Positions 23,437 through 35,383 of a stretch of DNA of 64,000 nt are shown in pieces. Both the position numbers and the translations under genes were made by a program. Below the pieces are notes generated by a model. It saw only the letters and a list, made by a program, of their open reading frames with translations, was not told the origin of the DNA and ran no database searches. Numbering within the stretch: the stretch's first letter is position 1; each line of letters starts with the position of its first letter. Origin of the DNA: Neoarius graeffei (taxonomy: Eukaryota; Chordata; Actinopteri; Siluriformes; Ariidae); contig NC_083570.1 in NCBI RefSeq assembly GCF_027579695.1, forward strand, positions 4,433,001-4,497,000. Reading direction: 5' to 3'.

Positions 23437-24127
23437 TACTGCGGCGCGATTCCAAACACTGTCTGCTTGCAAAAATAGCTGCTTGCATTTGAAATCCAAC
23501 GACTGTCTTAGCACTCTTCTCTACAGAAAATTGCGCGAACACATTTGGAATATACCATTTTCAGGGTAGGGTCGGGGGTGCGGCCGGCGGGCCAAAATAA
23601 CTTAGGATTGCCTCTATATTTTTATTGAATTGAAATTCCTTTAGATAATTTCACTAACTTATAATACATATTAAGCCTGTGTATAAGATAATTAATTAAT
23701 GACTGGTTGCTACTCTTATGAGACCCAGAGTTATGGTCACTTCCCCTTGATGACCTAATGTGATAAACCAACCAGATCGCCCCAAACATCCAAAAGTACA
23801 GGTGATCTAAGAAGTGCAGTGTCATGTCAACAAGCCAGCTAGTTTAGCTAGCTAGACTCTACAACCATGATTTGGCGCTGTGTAATCCGCTTTGTTTTTG
23901 TAGGTCTAACCCTCAAATCTTTATTGAGTCATATAAATTCGGCTCATAGTCGTAGTCCAGATTTCCGTGTTGTTTGTGGAATCGATGGTTGTACCAAAGA
24001 ATATCGCATCTACAACTCACTTTGGTATCATATTTGAAGAACCCATTCTGAACACTTTGACAGTGGCAGCAGCAACTTAAGGAGGGAAGGAAGGACAGCA
24101 ACCTCAAGACTGGACCTCACATCAGCA
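23437..24127. promoter_or_regulatory. Shared divergent promoter region of the CACTA genes
   Basis: The two CACTA genes have start codons at 23436 (minus) and 24128 (plus), only 691 bp apart and pointing away from each other. Both 5' ends must start within this stretch. It holds a GC-richer patch (about 23570-23600, GGGTCGGGGGTGCGGCCGGC). No clear TATA box is assigned. Confidence 0.6.
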
Positions 24128-24614
24128 ATGGATCGAAACACTAACAACGTGTGGGCATATAGGTAAACCACCTGCGTTACTTAAGTCAGCGGTTTTCAAT
24201 TGGGTAGGCGCGTGTTGCGCATCCATTGGGAGTGCCAAAAGGTCCCCAAAGGCAAGCGCAGCATGGCTGGGAAATAGCTTAAGTATAGCCTACGGGGAAT
24301 GCATGAAAAACAAGCCTGCCAGCCTCTGAGAATGTAGTTTTATTGTACTTGCGGTGGTTATTTGTTCTACTGCGTATGGCATGCACGAGACCGAGTAGAA
24401 TCACTGAACATTAATCGCCATCAAAGCCTTCACTACAACTGTGCATTTCAATGTGTGCAAAAATAAACTGTTAGGTTAGCCTAAGGTCAAACTCACAACA
24501 TCTATGAAGTGTGGCTTTATTATTGCAGGTATTTGACAGACCCGATTATAAAGCATATGGCTGATTTATTAATCCACCTAAAGTAGCCTTTACTTTGGTG
24601 CATGAAAGTGCACC

Positions 24615-24645
<31 letters not shown>

Positions 24646-27600
24646 TTTCAGAACTAATGTTTTGCCAATGGGTTTCTTTTTCAAATTGTGACTTAAATGC
24701 ATGATGTCAAAGTTATAGTAGGCTATTGGGCCAATATGATGGGTTGTTGTAGTATTGGATCCAACCCCAGTTATGGGTTTGTTTTAAATAGATACCTTTT
24801 ATTATTCCAGTGTAGCAAATATATGTTGATGCACAAAGACTGCCTTTTATGAGTTTGGGCCCCTGCTCTTCTAATATTTGCATGTCCATGAATACAGGCC
24901 AACTAATGCAATGGGGGAGAACAGAGAGAGTCCAACAGAGGATGCAGTGGAGAACGCTGAGCAACCAATGGAGGATGCAATGGTGGAAAATGTAGAGCGA
25001 CTAACGGAGGATGCAACGGTGGAGAACAGAGAGCAACCCTGTCCTGATTTTGTCATCCCAGAGCATTTTGGTGCTTTTGACAATTCAGTGTCATTGTACT
25101 CTGGCTTTGACAACAGCACCCTCACCTCTCCATGGCACCCTACTATGTCCCAGACTTGTGACTGTACCATGCTAACAACTTTGAATATACCAGATGTTCC
25201 AAGTGAGCCTGCAGATGGCCCCTCTGCATCACACCAATCTGAGGTATGCATATGAATAGTTTTCTGAGCACACAATAACAATCTTTTATAATGCTCCATG
25301 TATCTTCTTGTCATTAGATTGTTCTTGTGTGTGTGTTGGTCAGGGTCAGTAGTTGATATTTTATCTATCTATATACCACGGTTGGCCCTAATAGCCCCCT
25401 GCTCCCCCACAATCAGCCAATACTGCTATTAGAGCAGGTTCATTTCTTCAAACACATTACCTGCTGCACTCCAAGGTTACCGCAAACATGTATGCAAGAT
25501 ATTTTGTTATGTATGTGGCTTGGTCACTCTGAAGATGAAGAAGAAACACTTGACAATTCATAACAATAGTAGGAGCAGTGAATCTTATCCTCTTGGTCTT
25601 CAATGCAAATACTACTTGTCACTCCAATCATTAAAGCTCCAAGATCTATCTGCAGCATAAAGTGTAACTCATTGTATGCGGATGCTATTTCTTCAAGAAA
25701 AATGAAATGACCAAAAAATACACATCTGATGACTGGTTTTTTTTTTTGTTGTTGTTAAAGGATGACTCCTGCCAGGACAGTCTGACCAAACAAGCTACTG
25801 CTATTGTGTTGACTGCAAGAGAAAGACACCATCTTTCGCAGGTCTGTCCGCATGCAACATTACTATATAATTTATTCTTTGGCTGTGTTGATCATCTGCA
25901 ATGTCAAATCTGATAATTTGATAATATTTACATTTGTCCATAAACTGTCACAGACTTATTTATCATCATGCTTTATTGCTCTGTCATTCAATTGGTAAGT
26001 TCATTGTTTCCACAGTTTTTTTTTTAAAATAATTATTATCATTTATTCATTAATCCTCATTGAAAGGGGGGTGTAATCTCTGTCTCTGTAGAGGGTAGTA
26101 CAAAACGATTCTTTTATATATATATTGGACTATTGTAATTATATCTTATTTGTCTTTTTGGGCCTTTTTTTCAGACTGGTGTGAATGAAGTTGTGGCTGC
26201 AATGCAACAGTACCAAGCTTTGTTGGTGACCAATCTGAGGAGTCGGCTACAAAGAGTATTCCAACAACACCAGGGAAGTGAACTTGAAAAGGAGGCTCTG
26301 GCGGTATTTGACCAGTTGGAGGATCCGTTTGCCTCTGTTTCAACAACGTACAGGCAGGACTGTGTGATTAAGGACTATTTCCATTTTGTAGAGTCAGAGG
26401 AAGTTACTGTTGGGTATACTGCTTGCTTTCTTAAAAAAGGAGCAAAAAGAGTCCTCTCTACCAGACCCAAATGTTTTCAGTATGTTCCTCTGATCAGAAG
26501 TCTGGAGCAGTTATTGTCCCATCCAAAAGTCCTGGCAATGATAGATGAGCCACAGAAATACAGAAGTGGGTATTTGTATGACAGTACAGATGGTGAATTC
26601 ATGAAATCACACCCCTTATTTTCTGCCCGACCCTCTGCCTTACAGATAATCCTTTACTCTGACGAAATTGAACTTTGCAACCCGCTTGGGTCTCATGCTT
26701 CCAAGAATAAGTTGGTAATGTTTTATTATACACTTGGAAACATTAATCCAAAATATAGATCAAAACTGGCTTCAATTCGCCTACTCGCCATTGCAAAGAA
26801 GAGAGAACTCTCTGAATGTGGAGTTGATGGAATTTTGGGAAGGCTGCATGAGGACCTAGTAAGGCTATACGAGGGTGTTAGAATTCAAATTGGGGATGGT
26901 GAACGTGAAATATATGGAGCATTAGTTTCTATATGTGGGGACACTTTAGCTCAGCATGAGCTTTGTGGTTTTAAAGAGGGTGTTGGTTTTGTTTTCAAGA
27001 AATGTAGGCAGTGTGAATGTACATTTGAGGACATGCAGTTGTATTTTGATGAGGATTACTTTGAAGAAAGAAACATAGAGAGACATATGCGGCAGTGTAG
27101 TGATATTGAGAAGGCCAATACTGAGTATCTCAGAAACAGTTTAAAAACTACATTTGGGATCAACAGAAGGAGTAAACTGGTAGAATTCCCAGCTTTTAAC
27201 TTGATCCAACAAACACCCCAAGACATCATGCACGTAATTCTGGAAGGCATTGCCCCATTAGAAATAAAATGTGTGATGAAACACTTAGTACTTTTAGGAC
27301 TACTTGACTTGGATGTTCTCAATAGTGTGTTACTTGCATTTCCCTACTCTCTACTTGATGTCAGAGATAAACCAAGCCCTATAAGCTATAGCACATTAGC
27401 ATCCAGTGACAATAAATTAAAGCAATCCTCAGGCCAAATGATTGTTCTACTTAAAATTCTTCCATTTCTGATTGATAGAGTTAAAGGTAATGAGTACCAC
27501 ACAGTCATTCTTGAGCTGATAGAAATAGTTCAAATTTTGTTTGCTCCTGTTATTGGTCTACAGACTATCAACAAATTGAAAACACTCATTGAACAGCACC

Positions 27601-28316
27601 TAACACATATGAAGAACCTTTTCCCAGATAACAACATCACTCCAAAGCAACATTATTTGATTCATATTCCATCTCAGATTAAGCTACTGGGACCAATTGT
27701 CTGTCATATGTGCATGAGATTTGAATCAAAGCATTGCTTTTTCAAACAGTGGGCTTCAAAACTAAACTTTAAAAATGTTTGCAAGTCCTTAATAAGGCAT
27801 AATCAAATGTATGAATGCTGTCAGAATGTTAGTAGTTCCGAACACCCTATTTTTTCAAATGATTGTACATTGGGACCGATATCAGAAATAAGCAACATGT
27901 CATACTTAAAAGAAAAAATGAGAGCCTTTCTTGGAAATGATGAGGTAAACCATGCAGTGTCTGTAAAATGGATTAATCTAAATGGCAACAAATACATACG
28001 GGAAAAGTCATTAATTGTGAGTGATGTTAATTCTGATCTGCCAGAATTTGGACTTTTAAGACATATCTATGTGATTAATTCATCATTGTTTTGTTTTGAG
28101 TTCATGCAGTACAACACCATTTGTTATAATAGAGATTATATGGCATATCAATTAGAGATCCCAAACTTGGCACAAGCAACTGAACTGATATCTGTCAATA
28201 ACCTTGTAGATTTCACTCCGTATTACAGCTTTACTCACAAGGATATGGTCTTTGTCCCAATGAAATATTACCTCGGAGATGTGATTGGGCTACACAAAGC
28301 CTCATCTGATGTATAA
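24128..28316 (+). CDS. CACTA/EnSpm transposase (TnpD-like), 4 exons
   Basis: Exons 24128-24162, 24898-25243, 25761-25841 and 26175-28316 join in phase to about 867 residues. The ATG at 24128 opens a 35-base exon ending at GT. Residues 12-127 are acidic with short TEDA/VEN-type repeats. The large last exon carries the enzyme. Features shared with plant TnpD / Transposase_21 proteins, in order, are: LYSDEIELCNPLGS (Asp about 317), SICGDTLAQHELCGF followed by C-x2-C (Asp about 410), QDIMHVILEGI (about 503-513), and PKQHYLIHIPSQIKLLGP with MRFESKH (about 645-674). The catalytic assignment is inference from spacing. No stop or frameshift was seen. An AATAAA signal lies at about 28482. It is a candidate active enzyme. 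Confidence 0.82.
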
Positions 28317-28796
28317 AAGGCACACTGTTATTCTGCTATTAGCTGTGGCTCATATTCAGTCATGGAAATTTGGCAAAAAGTTATTGAAATGTTATAAAAT
28401 TCATTTAGTGGGCAACACAGAACTGGTTAATAGCTTTTTCTAAATCAGTCAACTGTATTGCATGTTTGTCTTGTTTGACAATAAATGAATTATTTTTTAA
28501 AAAATTGCTGTCATTTCTTAAAATTCTTAAATTGAGAAGTTGTGCAAGTGGTCTTAATCTTAAAATAAGGAACATAATCTTCATCCTTTGCTTGGATAAT
28601 TTGCAAAACATGTCCATACCTTGTTGCTAGTTAAATTGAGCTTGATCTTAGCTGGTAAATCTTATTAAGAAAAAGTTAGATATATTTTCTCAAAATGAGA
28701 CTATTTTTCTCATGTGAAAAATGCTTGTCAAGATTCTTCTTCTTGTTAGACTAAAAATAGGACAAATTTTCTAGAAAAAAGCCTTTTTTTACTTTC

Positions 28797-30263
28797 TTAA
28801 AAATCTGTTTTTGCAGTGTATTTATCTTCTTCAGCCACTTCAACTTGATAATACCCAGACTTGAGGTCCATCACAGAAAACCATTTGGCTCCATTTAGGG
28901 CGGTGAAGGTCTCCTCGATGTTCGGGAGGGCGTAAGCGTCTTTGATGGTGCGGGTATTCAGCTTTCTGTAGTCAACACATAGACAGATGGTTCCATTCTT
29001 TTTCCGTACAACTACGATCGGGGAAGCAAATGGGCTTTCTGACTCTCGGATGATTCCTGTGTCAAGCAGTTTTCTCAGGTGCTGTTTTACAGCTTCTCTG
29101 TCACACGGGTGGATGGGCCTTGATCTTTCTTTGAATGGGGTATCATCTTGTAACCTAATGTGATGCTTCACTACAGTGGTATGGCCGTATGTCAGATCGT
29201 CTGTGGCACAAACTTCAGGGATACTGTTAAGTTTCTCTGTGACACGCCTTTTCCATTGTTCAGGGATAGGGGAATTCTCAAGGTCAAATCTGAGTAGGCC
29301 CGGAGATGAGTCAGGAAGGCCAGAAGCACGTCGGTCAGGATCGAGTGGGGTAACACAGTGAGCTGCTGATAGCTGTGCAAGAATGCTCTGTTGATGTAAC
29401 GTTATGTCATGGTCACTCAAGTTGCGCAGGATGATGGGGACTTTACAGCTGGCTTCACTTGGGACATTTACAAGAGCAGACTCAAGGAGTACTCCACCTG
29501 GCAATGGACAGTGTTCATGTGGCTCAAGTACAAAGTCAGTGTGGTGGGCAATCTTTCCTACCCTGACAATGCCAGTGGTGCATAGCTTCTGCTTAGCAGG
29601 TATGGTGAGGGTTCTCCGTCCTTGCAGCTTCACAGTGTGTGGGTGTTTTGTGGTCTCATGGGTCTTTGCAATATGTAGGAAAAGCTGTGCGTAGCTGCCA
29701 TCAGAGTGAGCTTGGAAAAGGGATTTGAGGCCATCATGTCCAATGCCGTGTTGGTAAAGTCGGTCAAGGACGTTTGTTCCAATCAAAAGGGGAATTTTAC
29801 TGTTTAAGTGATGTTCTGGAACTACAAGCACAAGAGTCCTCAAATCTGCCTTCTTTCCAGTTATGGTCTGGGGAAAGAAGATGTTCACTTCCACATAGCC
29901 CAGATACGGGACATTCTGGCCACCTGCACCCTCGATTTCAAGAAGAGTATGGATAGGTTGGATAGGGAGAGGAGACAAAAATTCATTGTGGAAAGACTCT
30001 GAGATGGTCGTAACCTGTGAACCAGTGTCCAGTATGGACTCACATGGCACACCTTCAACATAAACTGATGCTGCACAGCGAGGGCCAATAAGTCCTGAGG
30101 GTAAGGGAGGAATGACATGGTAGTTTGTTCCAGCGTGTCTCTGCGTAGTGGCTTTACATTCTGCTGTGGTGGGACTAAAGTTACTTAAACTCTCAGCTCC
30201 TGGGCGTCCCTGTACAGGCGCTGTCAGCAGTTTAAATGAGGGTGAAAGGTGTTCTGTTGGCAT
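28797..30263 (-). pseudogene. Gypsy12-like pol, 5' half (protease and reverse transcriptase start), fossil
   Basis: On the minus strand, an aspartic protease region (CESILDTGSQVTTIS, about 30035) is followed by a linker. The first reverse transcriptase blocks come next (SPFASPIVVVRKKNG, CVDYRKLNTRTIKDAYALP, FSVMDLKSGYYQVEV) and run up to the CACTA insertion. The frame overlaps the end of gag by about 40 bases in a different frame. That is the arrangement in which this family is known to use ribosomal frameshifting. Confidence 0.85.
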
Positions 30264-31867
30264 CTGAGACGGTCCTGTCTCTCCCTCAGTTCAGCTTTCT
30301 TCTGGTACACCAGCCCTGGGTTAGCATTGTGGGAACACTTGGCAGCGATGTGCCCATCTCCACCACACCTGAAGCAGAACCATGCCCTCAGCATCCCTGG
30401 AGACACTGCAGTCTTTTGGTGAGTGTAGTTGGCTGGAGGACAACCACTGCGTTCGATGTTACTACTTTCTCTTTCAACTTTTGCATGGTGTGACAATATT
30501 TCAACTTGCCTCGTTAATGCCTCAATTTTCTTTTCCAGCTCACTGTTGTCTTGGGTTTCCACCTGTGCATCCAGCTTCACTGGTTTCTTTTCCTGCTTTG
30601 AGTCCTCACTTTGTTGGTGCTGGGCCATCCGGACAGGGTCAACATCGTAAGAGGGCATGCCAAGAATGGAATGGGCGTGTGCTGCAGCTCTAGTGGTTCC
30701 TAAGTGCTTCTTCATACGCTCATACTTGGCGGGCCTACGGTCTTCTTCAGTTCTCAACATCAGGAGCAGGTCAGGGAATGATGGTGGGTTCTCTTTCTTG
30801 GGCTCCAGCTGCAGGCTCATGATGAGGTTCTGGTCCCAACAGCCCCTGCAGAACTGGCGGAGTAGCAGCTTGCTTGCATCGTCACATGAGGCTCCCCCTC
30901 TAGACGTGGCTTTGGTGAGGAGTGTGTGCAGTCTATTTAGATACATGGAGGGCTTTTCACCACTGTTCTGGCTACAGTTCAGAAAGGCTGCAAACAATTC
31001 TTCCCTGTCTTCCACCACGCCAAATGCAGAGTCAAGGTGTGTGACATAAGTGTCTGGTGATGAGGTTATGCCGAGTGGCTTTACTACATCAGTAGCGGGG
31101 GTCAGTAAACTTTCCAGGATCTTATGCACTTTTTGAGTGTCACTTAAAGAGGGGTCACTAATCAAGAGGTCAGCCTGGGCATGCCAGGTCTCATAATCAA
31201 CTTCACCATTGGGCCTTGGGGTGTGGCCAGAAAAGGTGCGAAGCCTGGGGTGATGGAGAGAGTGTAGTGGGGCAGACTCAGTGCGGATGACATGCTCAAC
31301 GATCATTCTCTGAATGTGTGGAGGGTTTACTACACTATCATCCATGTGAACAGGGCTAGCTGGAACACTGGGAGAGGGTGTACTGGGAATGTGTGGACTT
31401 GACATGGCTTGGTGTGTCATTCTGGGATCACAGGTGGTAGTGGGTGAGCTACGATCAGTATCTTTGGCAACTTGCAGTTCACCTTGAAGTGCTTTGAGGA
31501 AGCCTGCAGTGTTAGAACCTGCCACAGCCCTGAGTTCATACAAGTAGCGTTGAGCTAGTTGCTTTCCTGCCTCCTCTTCATACATTCCTCTTATGGTCCT
31601 GACATGCCATGTCTCATTGGGGTCATGTGGGCTTGCTATCCTGCCTAACACTATGGGGTCAATTTTAGTGATGGACTTATTTGATGAATATTCTATTAAA
31701 ACTCTACCCTGTGGCTCATTCTCTTTATCTGGTATCCTAACAATTTTACTAATATTTCCATTAATTGAAAATACCTGCTCTATTTCTTCATTGGTGTAGA
31801 TGTCTTCAATGCCTGTGGCAAAGAGGGATTTTTGTCCGTCGACACTAAAACGATCACAAAGATCCAT
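30224..31867 (-). pseudogene. Gypsy12-like gag with PNMA-type N-terminus and CCHC knuckle (fossil element part)
   Basis: 547 codons on the minus strand. The N-terminal ~90 residues (DLCDRFSVDGQKSLFATGI, then EIEQVF) resemble the N-terminal domain of vertebrate PNMA / ZCCHC12-type proteins. Residues about 215-390 form a capsid region of the same kind (RLRTFSG, YETWHAQADLL, KILESLL, FLNCSQNSGEKPSMYLNRL). A CCHC zinc knuckle (CFRCGGDGHIAAKC) lies near residue 505. It is known that PNMA genes were domesticated from a Gypsy12-type gag; this sequence belongs to that lineage by domain make-up. It is part of the interrupted retrotransposon, not a host gene. Confidence 0.85.
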
Positions 31868-31972
31868 TGCTTTGGGGTTGTGCTTAAGTTAAAAAGGTTA
31901 ACTACTGTGTATTGTGGGTAGGCAGGGTTAAACTACGAAAAGCAATCCTCCTGGCTGGCTCACCACTAATTA

Positions 31973-33358
31973 TGTAACTCTGCCTACCTGGGTAGACTTC
32001 TCGTTGCTATCTAATAAATCTAATGCATCTAATAGTCAACTGAGTTCTTATCCCTGGGTTCGAACAGGAGGACTGCAGTAGTGAACACTATTATATTATA
32101 GTATTACTGCCACACCACACAATAACACAGACAACAACAATTAAGGTTTATATAAAATTATTCTGTATTGTTACATTTACCGCAGAAGAGGATCAATAGA
32201 AGTCAATATCTAAATCTAAAATGGATCTAGTTTCAGTGTGCAGAGGGAATTATTACATGATGGGAAATGAATGTAAGGTGTGAAACAAATGTGGTGTAGT
32301 ACTACATGAATATCTGTAATGTGGAAGGAATACTGTGTAATATCTATATATAATATCAATGAATGCTATGTAGTGTTAAATAAATGGGGTGTGATGTTAA
32401 ATGAGTGTGGTGAAATGTAAATTTAGTGTTGTGTAAAGCTAAATGGCAATCACCGTGAAATTAGGGCATTCGGTGTACCGGACCCAATATCAGGATATAA
32501 AGGAAGAAATATCAATCAGGTATAATAGGCACAAGACAATATAAAGTAATGATATAAAATATTTGCAGTCTATACAATCGTTAAACAGGCACAGAATAGT
32601 GTGAAATATATGGAAAATTCAAAATCTAAATCTACCCTTTGTTGGATCCAACAACCCCAAAAGCAAAAGGAATAAAAGAAAGATTGTCCTCTGAGATCGC
32701 AGGAAAAAAAAGAAAAGTGTCAAAACAAAGTATCAAAAGGGATGAAGAAAGTGTCTCAAAAAACCTATGCAGTTCTGTACTCCGAGTTCGTAAGTATCAG
32801 TCCACTCCTACTGCTCTCTTCAACATCAATCCTTCGAAGGCGAATTATGTGGCAGCGACAGAGTTAGTCCAGGACCAGGGCAGAATCCACAAGTCGTACG
32901 GCACTTGAAGGGGGGAACCAGCCAGGATATCTTTCAATTACAAATGGAACAAAAATTTTCTGCGGGAACCAAAATCTTGGGGGATCACTATTGTTGTGTG
33001 GGTATGTTGTGTGGATGTGTTGGTGTGGTGTGTGTGTAATCAAAATCTATTTATTCATTTGATCACTAAATCTATGCTTTATCCGTGGAATCAATGGGGC
33101 GTCTGGTCTGAGGAAAATAAAAGACGAACGCTAGCCTATGTGTTCGATGCTTACGTTCCTTAGGGAGTGTCTACGAATACCCAACCACGGTCATAGCTAA
33201 TACCTATGGGAATTCCCCAGGGAGCGTCTGTAAATATCTCCCTACCCCCAACAACAACTTAACAGCAAGGGGGTTATACACTATGGACAAGTGAAAGAAA
33301 GGGTTGATGTATGAAAAATCACTGACTGAATGTGGTGCAATAACTCATGGGGGTTACA
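31973..33358 (-). repeat. Right (5') LTR of the Gypsy12-like element
   Basis: 1386 bp, the partner of 14806-16194. It ends GGGTTACA and is followed by CAGT, the target duplication. The Tc1-like host sequence then resumes. Confidence 0.93.
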
Positions 33359-33415
33359 CAGTGATAAACTGTTTTCACAGACGATGGTTTTCAGAAGTAT
33401 TCCTGAGCCACAACG
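33359..33415 (-). mobile_element. Decayed Tc1-like transposon, right part
   Basis: Continues the Tc1-like copy that stops at 14805. The block TTTTCAGAAGTATTCCTGAGCC matches the counterpart near 51050 in the complete Tc1 element. The rest of the transposon beyond about 33415 is not recognisable. Confidence 0.75.
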
Positions 33416-33651
33416 TGTAACTTCATGTGTTGTATGAAAACTGAAACTTGCAAAGTCGATAATTTGAGCTTTGAGGTGCTGCACAGAATTGTTACCAAAT
33501 TATAAAAGAATCATTATTATCATTGTAATGCTGTAGTGAGAGTTTATACAAGATAAATTGTGATACGTTTAACTCAATTTCATTTCCTGACGTCAGTCTC
33601 AAAGAAAACTTGTGGGTTTTTTTTTGTGTGTGTTTGTTTTTTCAGATGTAC

Positions 33652-34060
33652 ATTTCAGAAAATCTTCTCTGCTTTCTGGCTGTGGTGGTGAAATCATCTG
33701 CTGAACTGCTGCAGCTGTGGAGAGAAACAGAAATAAAGACAAAAGCATCATAAGTTTGTCTAAAAGTTGGAAAAAGGTAAAGGTGATTGTTCGTGAAAAC
33801 ATTTTCAAGCAGTATTTTATTGAAAGTATTTGTCAATGGAGCAAACTGGCTACAAAAATGAATCAGGAATAAATAAACCTCTGAGCTAGTCCTCATGCTA
33901 ATGTAATGCAGATCAAGTAATAAAGTTTATTTATTGATGGGGCATAAAGGCATATGGCTGTTGCTGAGCAAGTAAAGTAAAAACTAAATATTGTGTTTCT
34001 CCAGCAGGAACAGCTCCACGTACCATGTGGACGGATTTGGTTGAATTCCTCCTTACAGAA
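33652..34060 (-). pseudogene. finTRIM relic: one short exon plus part of another
   Basis: 33652-33708 is an intact counterpart of the short finTRIM exon 5 (AVQQMISPPQPESREDFLK), with AG acceptor and GT donor; it is 57 bp against 54 bp in the complete genes. 34024 to about 34060 matches only the 3' end of exon 4, next to a GTACG donor. The remaining exons are not found to the right. The orientation is the same as that of the two complete genes, so this is what remains of a further copy of the tandem unit. Confidence 0.75.
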
Positions 34061-34569
34061 TTAACATCGTTGGATTTTGTTCAATTTCTTTTAAATGAAG
34101 TTCTAAGGAAAGGTACAAATATTAGCCCCACCCTTAAATCACCATCAGTCCACCCCTACACTTGAACATCATTACATTTTCATACAAATTGAGTTGTGTG
34201 AAATGTTAGAAATTTGCAAATCTGAGACCGTATCAGTTAGAATGTCTGGGTTTCTAATTCCATTAGAGATAATCATTCATTTTTACTGTAAATGAATAAC
34301 TTTAAATAATGATGGACAGATGAAGCTTCATGAAACACTGAAGCTTTCCAGCTAATTGCGTTGAAATGGTTCATTTCTTGAGGCTTCACTTGTTGACTAG
34401 AGAAACCTGCTGGTCAAGCTATTAATCATAAAATCATCCAGACAATACACAGGCTGGTGCACAGCAGTTCATCAAACCAGTCTGATATAAAGATACGTTC
34501 GTAAGTATATTCTAAATATCGATATTTTGAAGAATGTTGATTTTCTGGAATTCCTTTTCCTCCTTATAC
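34061..34569. other. Intergenic, relic flank of a finTRIM unit
   Basis: No gene. A stretch near 34315-34350 (GATGAAGCTTCATGAAACAC) matches the region upstream of finTRIM exon 1 in the complete units (about 43220 and 62702). It therefore probably belongs to the same relic. Confidence 0.45.
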
Positions 34570-34752
34570 TGTTAGGACTGGGACTGTTTTGGCCTCTAGA
34601 GGCCGCTGTTATTTCCTGTTTTTTGTCTATGTTTGTTTTGGCCTCTAGAGGTCGCCACTGTGTCCTGTGGTTTGTGTTGATTGCCTGTTTTCATTAGTGT
34701 CACCTGTTTCCAATTTATTTTGTGTATTTTTACCCCCCTGAGTTCAGTCCTC

Positions 34753-35131
34753 GGGCGGCACGGTGGTGTAGTGGTTAGCGCTGTCGCCTCACAGCAAGAA
34801 GGTCCTGGGTTCGAGCCCCGGGGCCGGCGAGGGCCTTTCTGTGTGGAGTTTGCATGTTCTCCCCGTGTCCGCGTGGGTTTCCTCCGGGTGCTCTGGTTTC
34901 CCCCACAGTCCAAAGACATGCAGGTTAGGTTAACTGGTGACTCTAAATTGGCCGTAGGTGTGAATGTGAGTGTGAATGGTTGTCTGTGTCTATGTGTCAG
35001 CCCTGTGTCAGACCTGGCGACTTGTCCAGGGTGTACCCCGCCTTTCGCCCGTAGTCAGCTGGGATAGGCTCCAGCTTGCCTGCGACCCTGTAGAAGGATA
35101 AAGCGGCTAGAGATAATGAGATGAGATGAGA
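34753..35131 (+). repeat. Full-length teleost SINE with 14-bp target duplication
   Basis: GGGCGGCACGGTGG.. to a (GATGA)n tail. Direct repeats TGAGTTCAGTCCTC occur at 34739-34752 and 35132-35145. It is close to the family consensus, so it is young. Confidence 0.94.
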
Positions 35132-35383
35132 TGAGTTCAGTCCTCTTGTCATGGAGTCTTTGTGCTATGTATAAGCTCCAGTTACCTCTGTTCCGATTTC
35201 CTCGTCCATGTCCTCGTGTTCTTTGTATTTTTGCTTTCTTTTGGACTTTGTGGATTTTGTTTTTTGACTTTGTGAATCTTCTGAGCATTTAGTATTTTTG
35301 CCTTTTCTTTTCTAGTTTTTTGGGCTTTTGTATTGACTTTGAACTTTTGGAATTTTTTATTTTTTTCCCTTAAGATCTTCTGA

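Larger units (their letters stand above)
19389..28818. mobile_element. CACTA/EnSpm (CMC) DNA transposon, 9.43 kb, apparently near-complete
   Basis: The ends are inverted repeats CACTGCAAAAA, flanked by TA on both sides (19387-19388 and 28819-28820). Removing the element and one TA restores continuity of the host sequence. CACTG-type ends and a TnpD-like transposase place it in the CMC/CACTA group. Subterminal sequence on both sides is rich in short CTAG- and AATAAG-type repeats. Two spliced genes run outward from a shared ~690 bp centre: an accessory protein to the left (23436 down to 20272) and the transposase to the right (24128 to 28316). Both are almost wholly open with matching splice phases, so the copy looks young. 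It lies inside a gypsy reverse transcriptase region. Confidence 0.9.
14806..33358 (-). mobile_element. Ty3/gypsy element with PNMA-like gag (Gypsy12-like), fossil, interrupted
   Basis: Two LTRs (14806-16194 and 31973-33358) enclose the element, flanked by a 4-bp duplication CAGT. Its sense strand is minus. A purine-rich tract (AGAGGGGGAGAG on the minus strand) abuts the left LTR, as expected of a polypurine tract. The order on the minus strand is gag, protease, reverse transcriptase, RNase H, integrase: the canonical Ty3/gypsy order. A CACTA transposon (19389-28818) splits the reverse transcriptase region. Without it the element is about 9.1 kb. The LTRs differ by only a few per cent by eye, so the insertion is fairly young. 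Besides the large insertion it has a handful of breaks in pol. Confidence 0.88.

Noticed and set aside
24871-25314. Serine-rich protein on the minus strand
   Set aside because: It is the antisense of the acidic second exon of the CACTA transposase; the plus-strand exon has matching splice phases.
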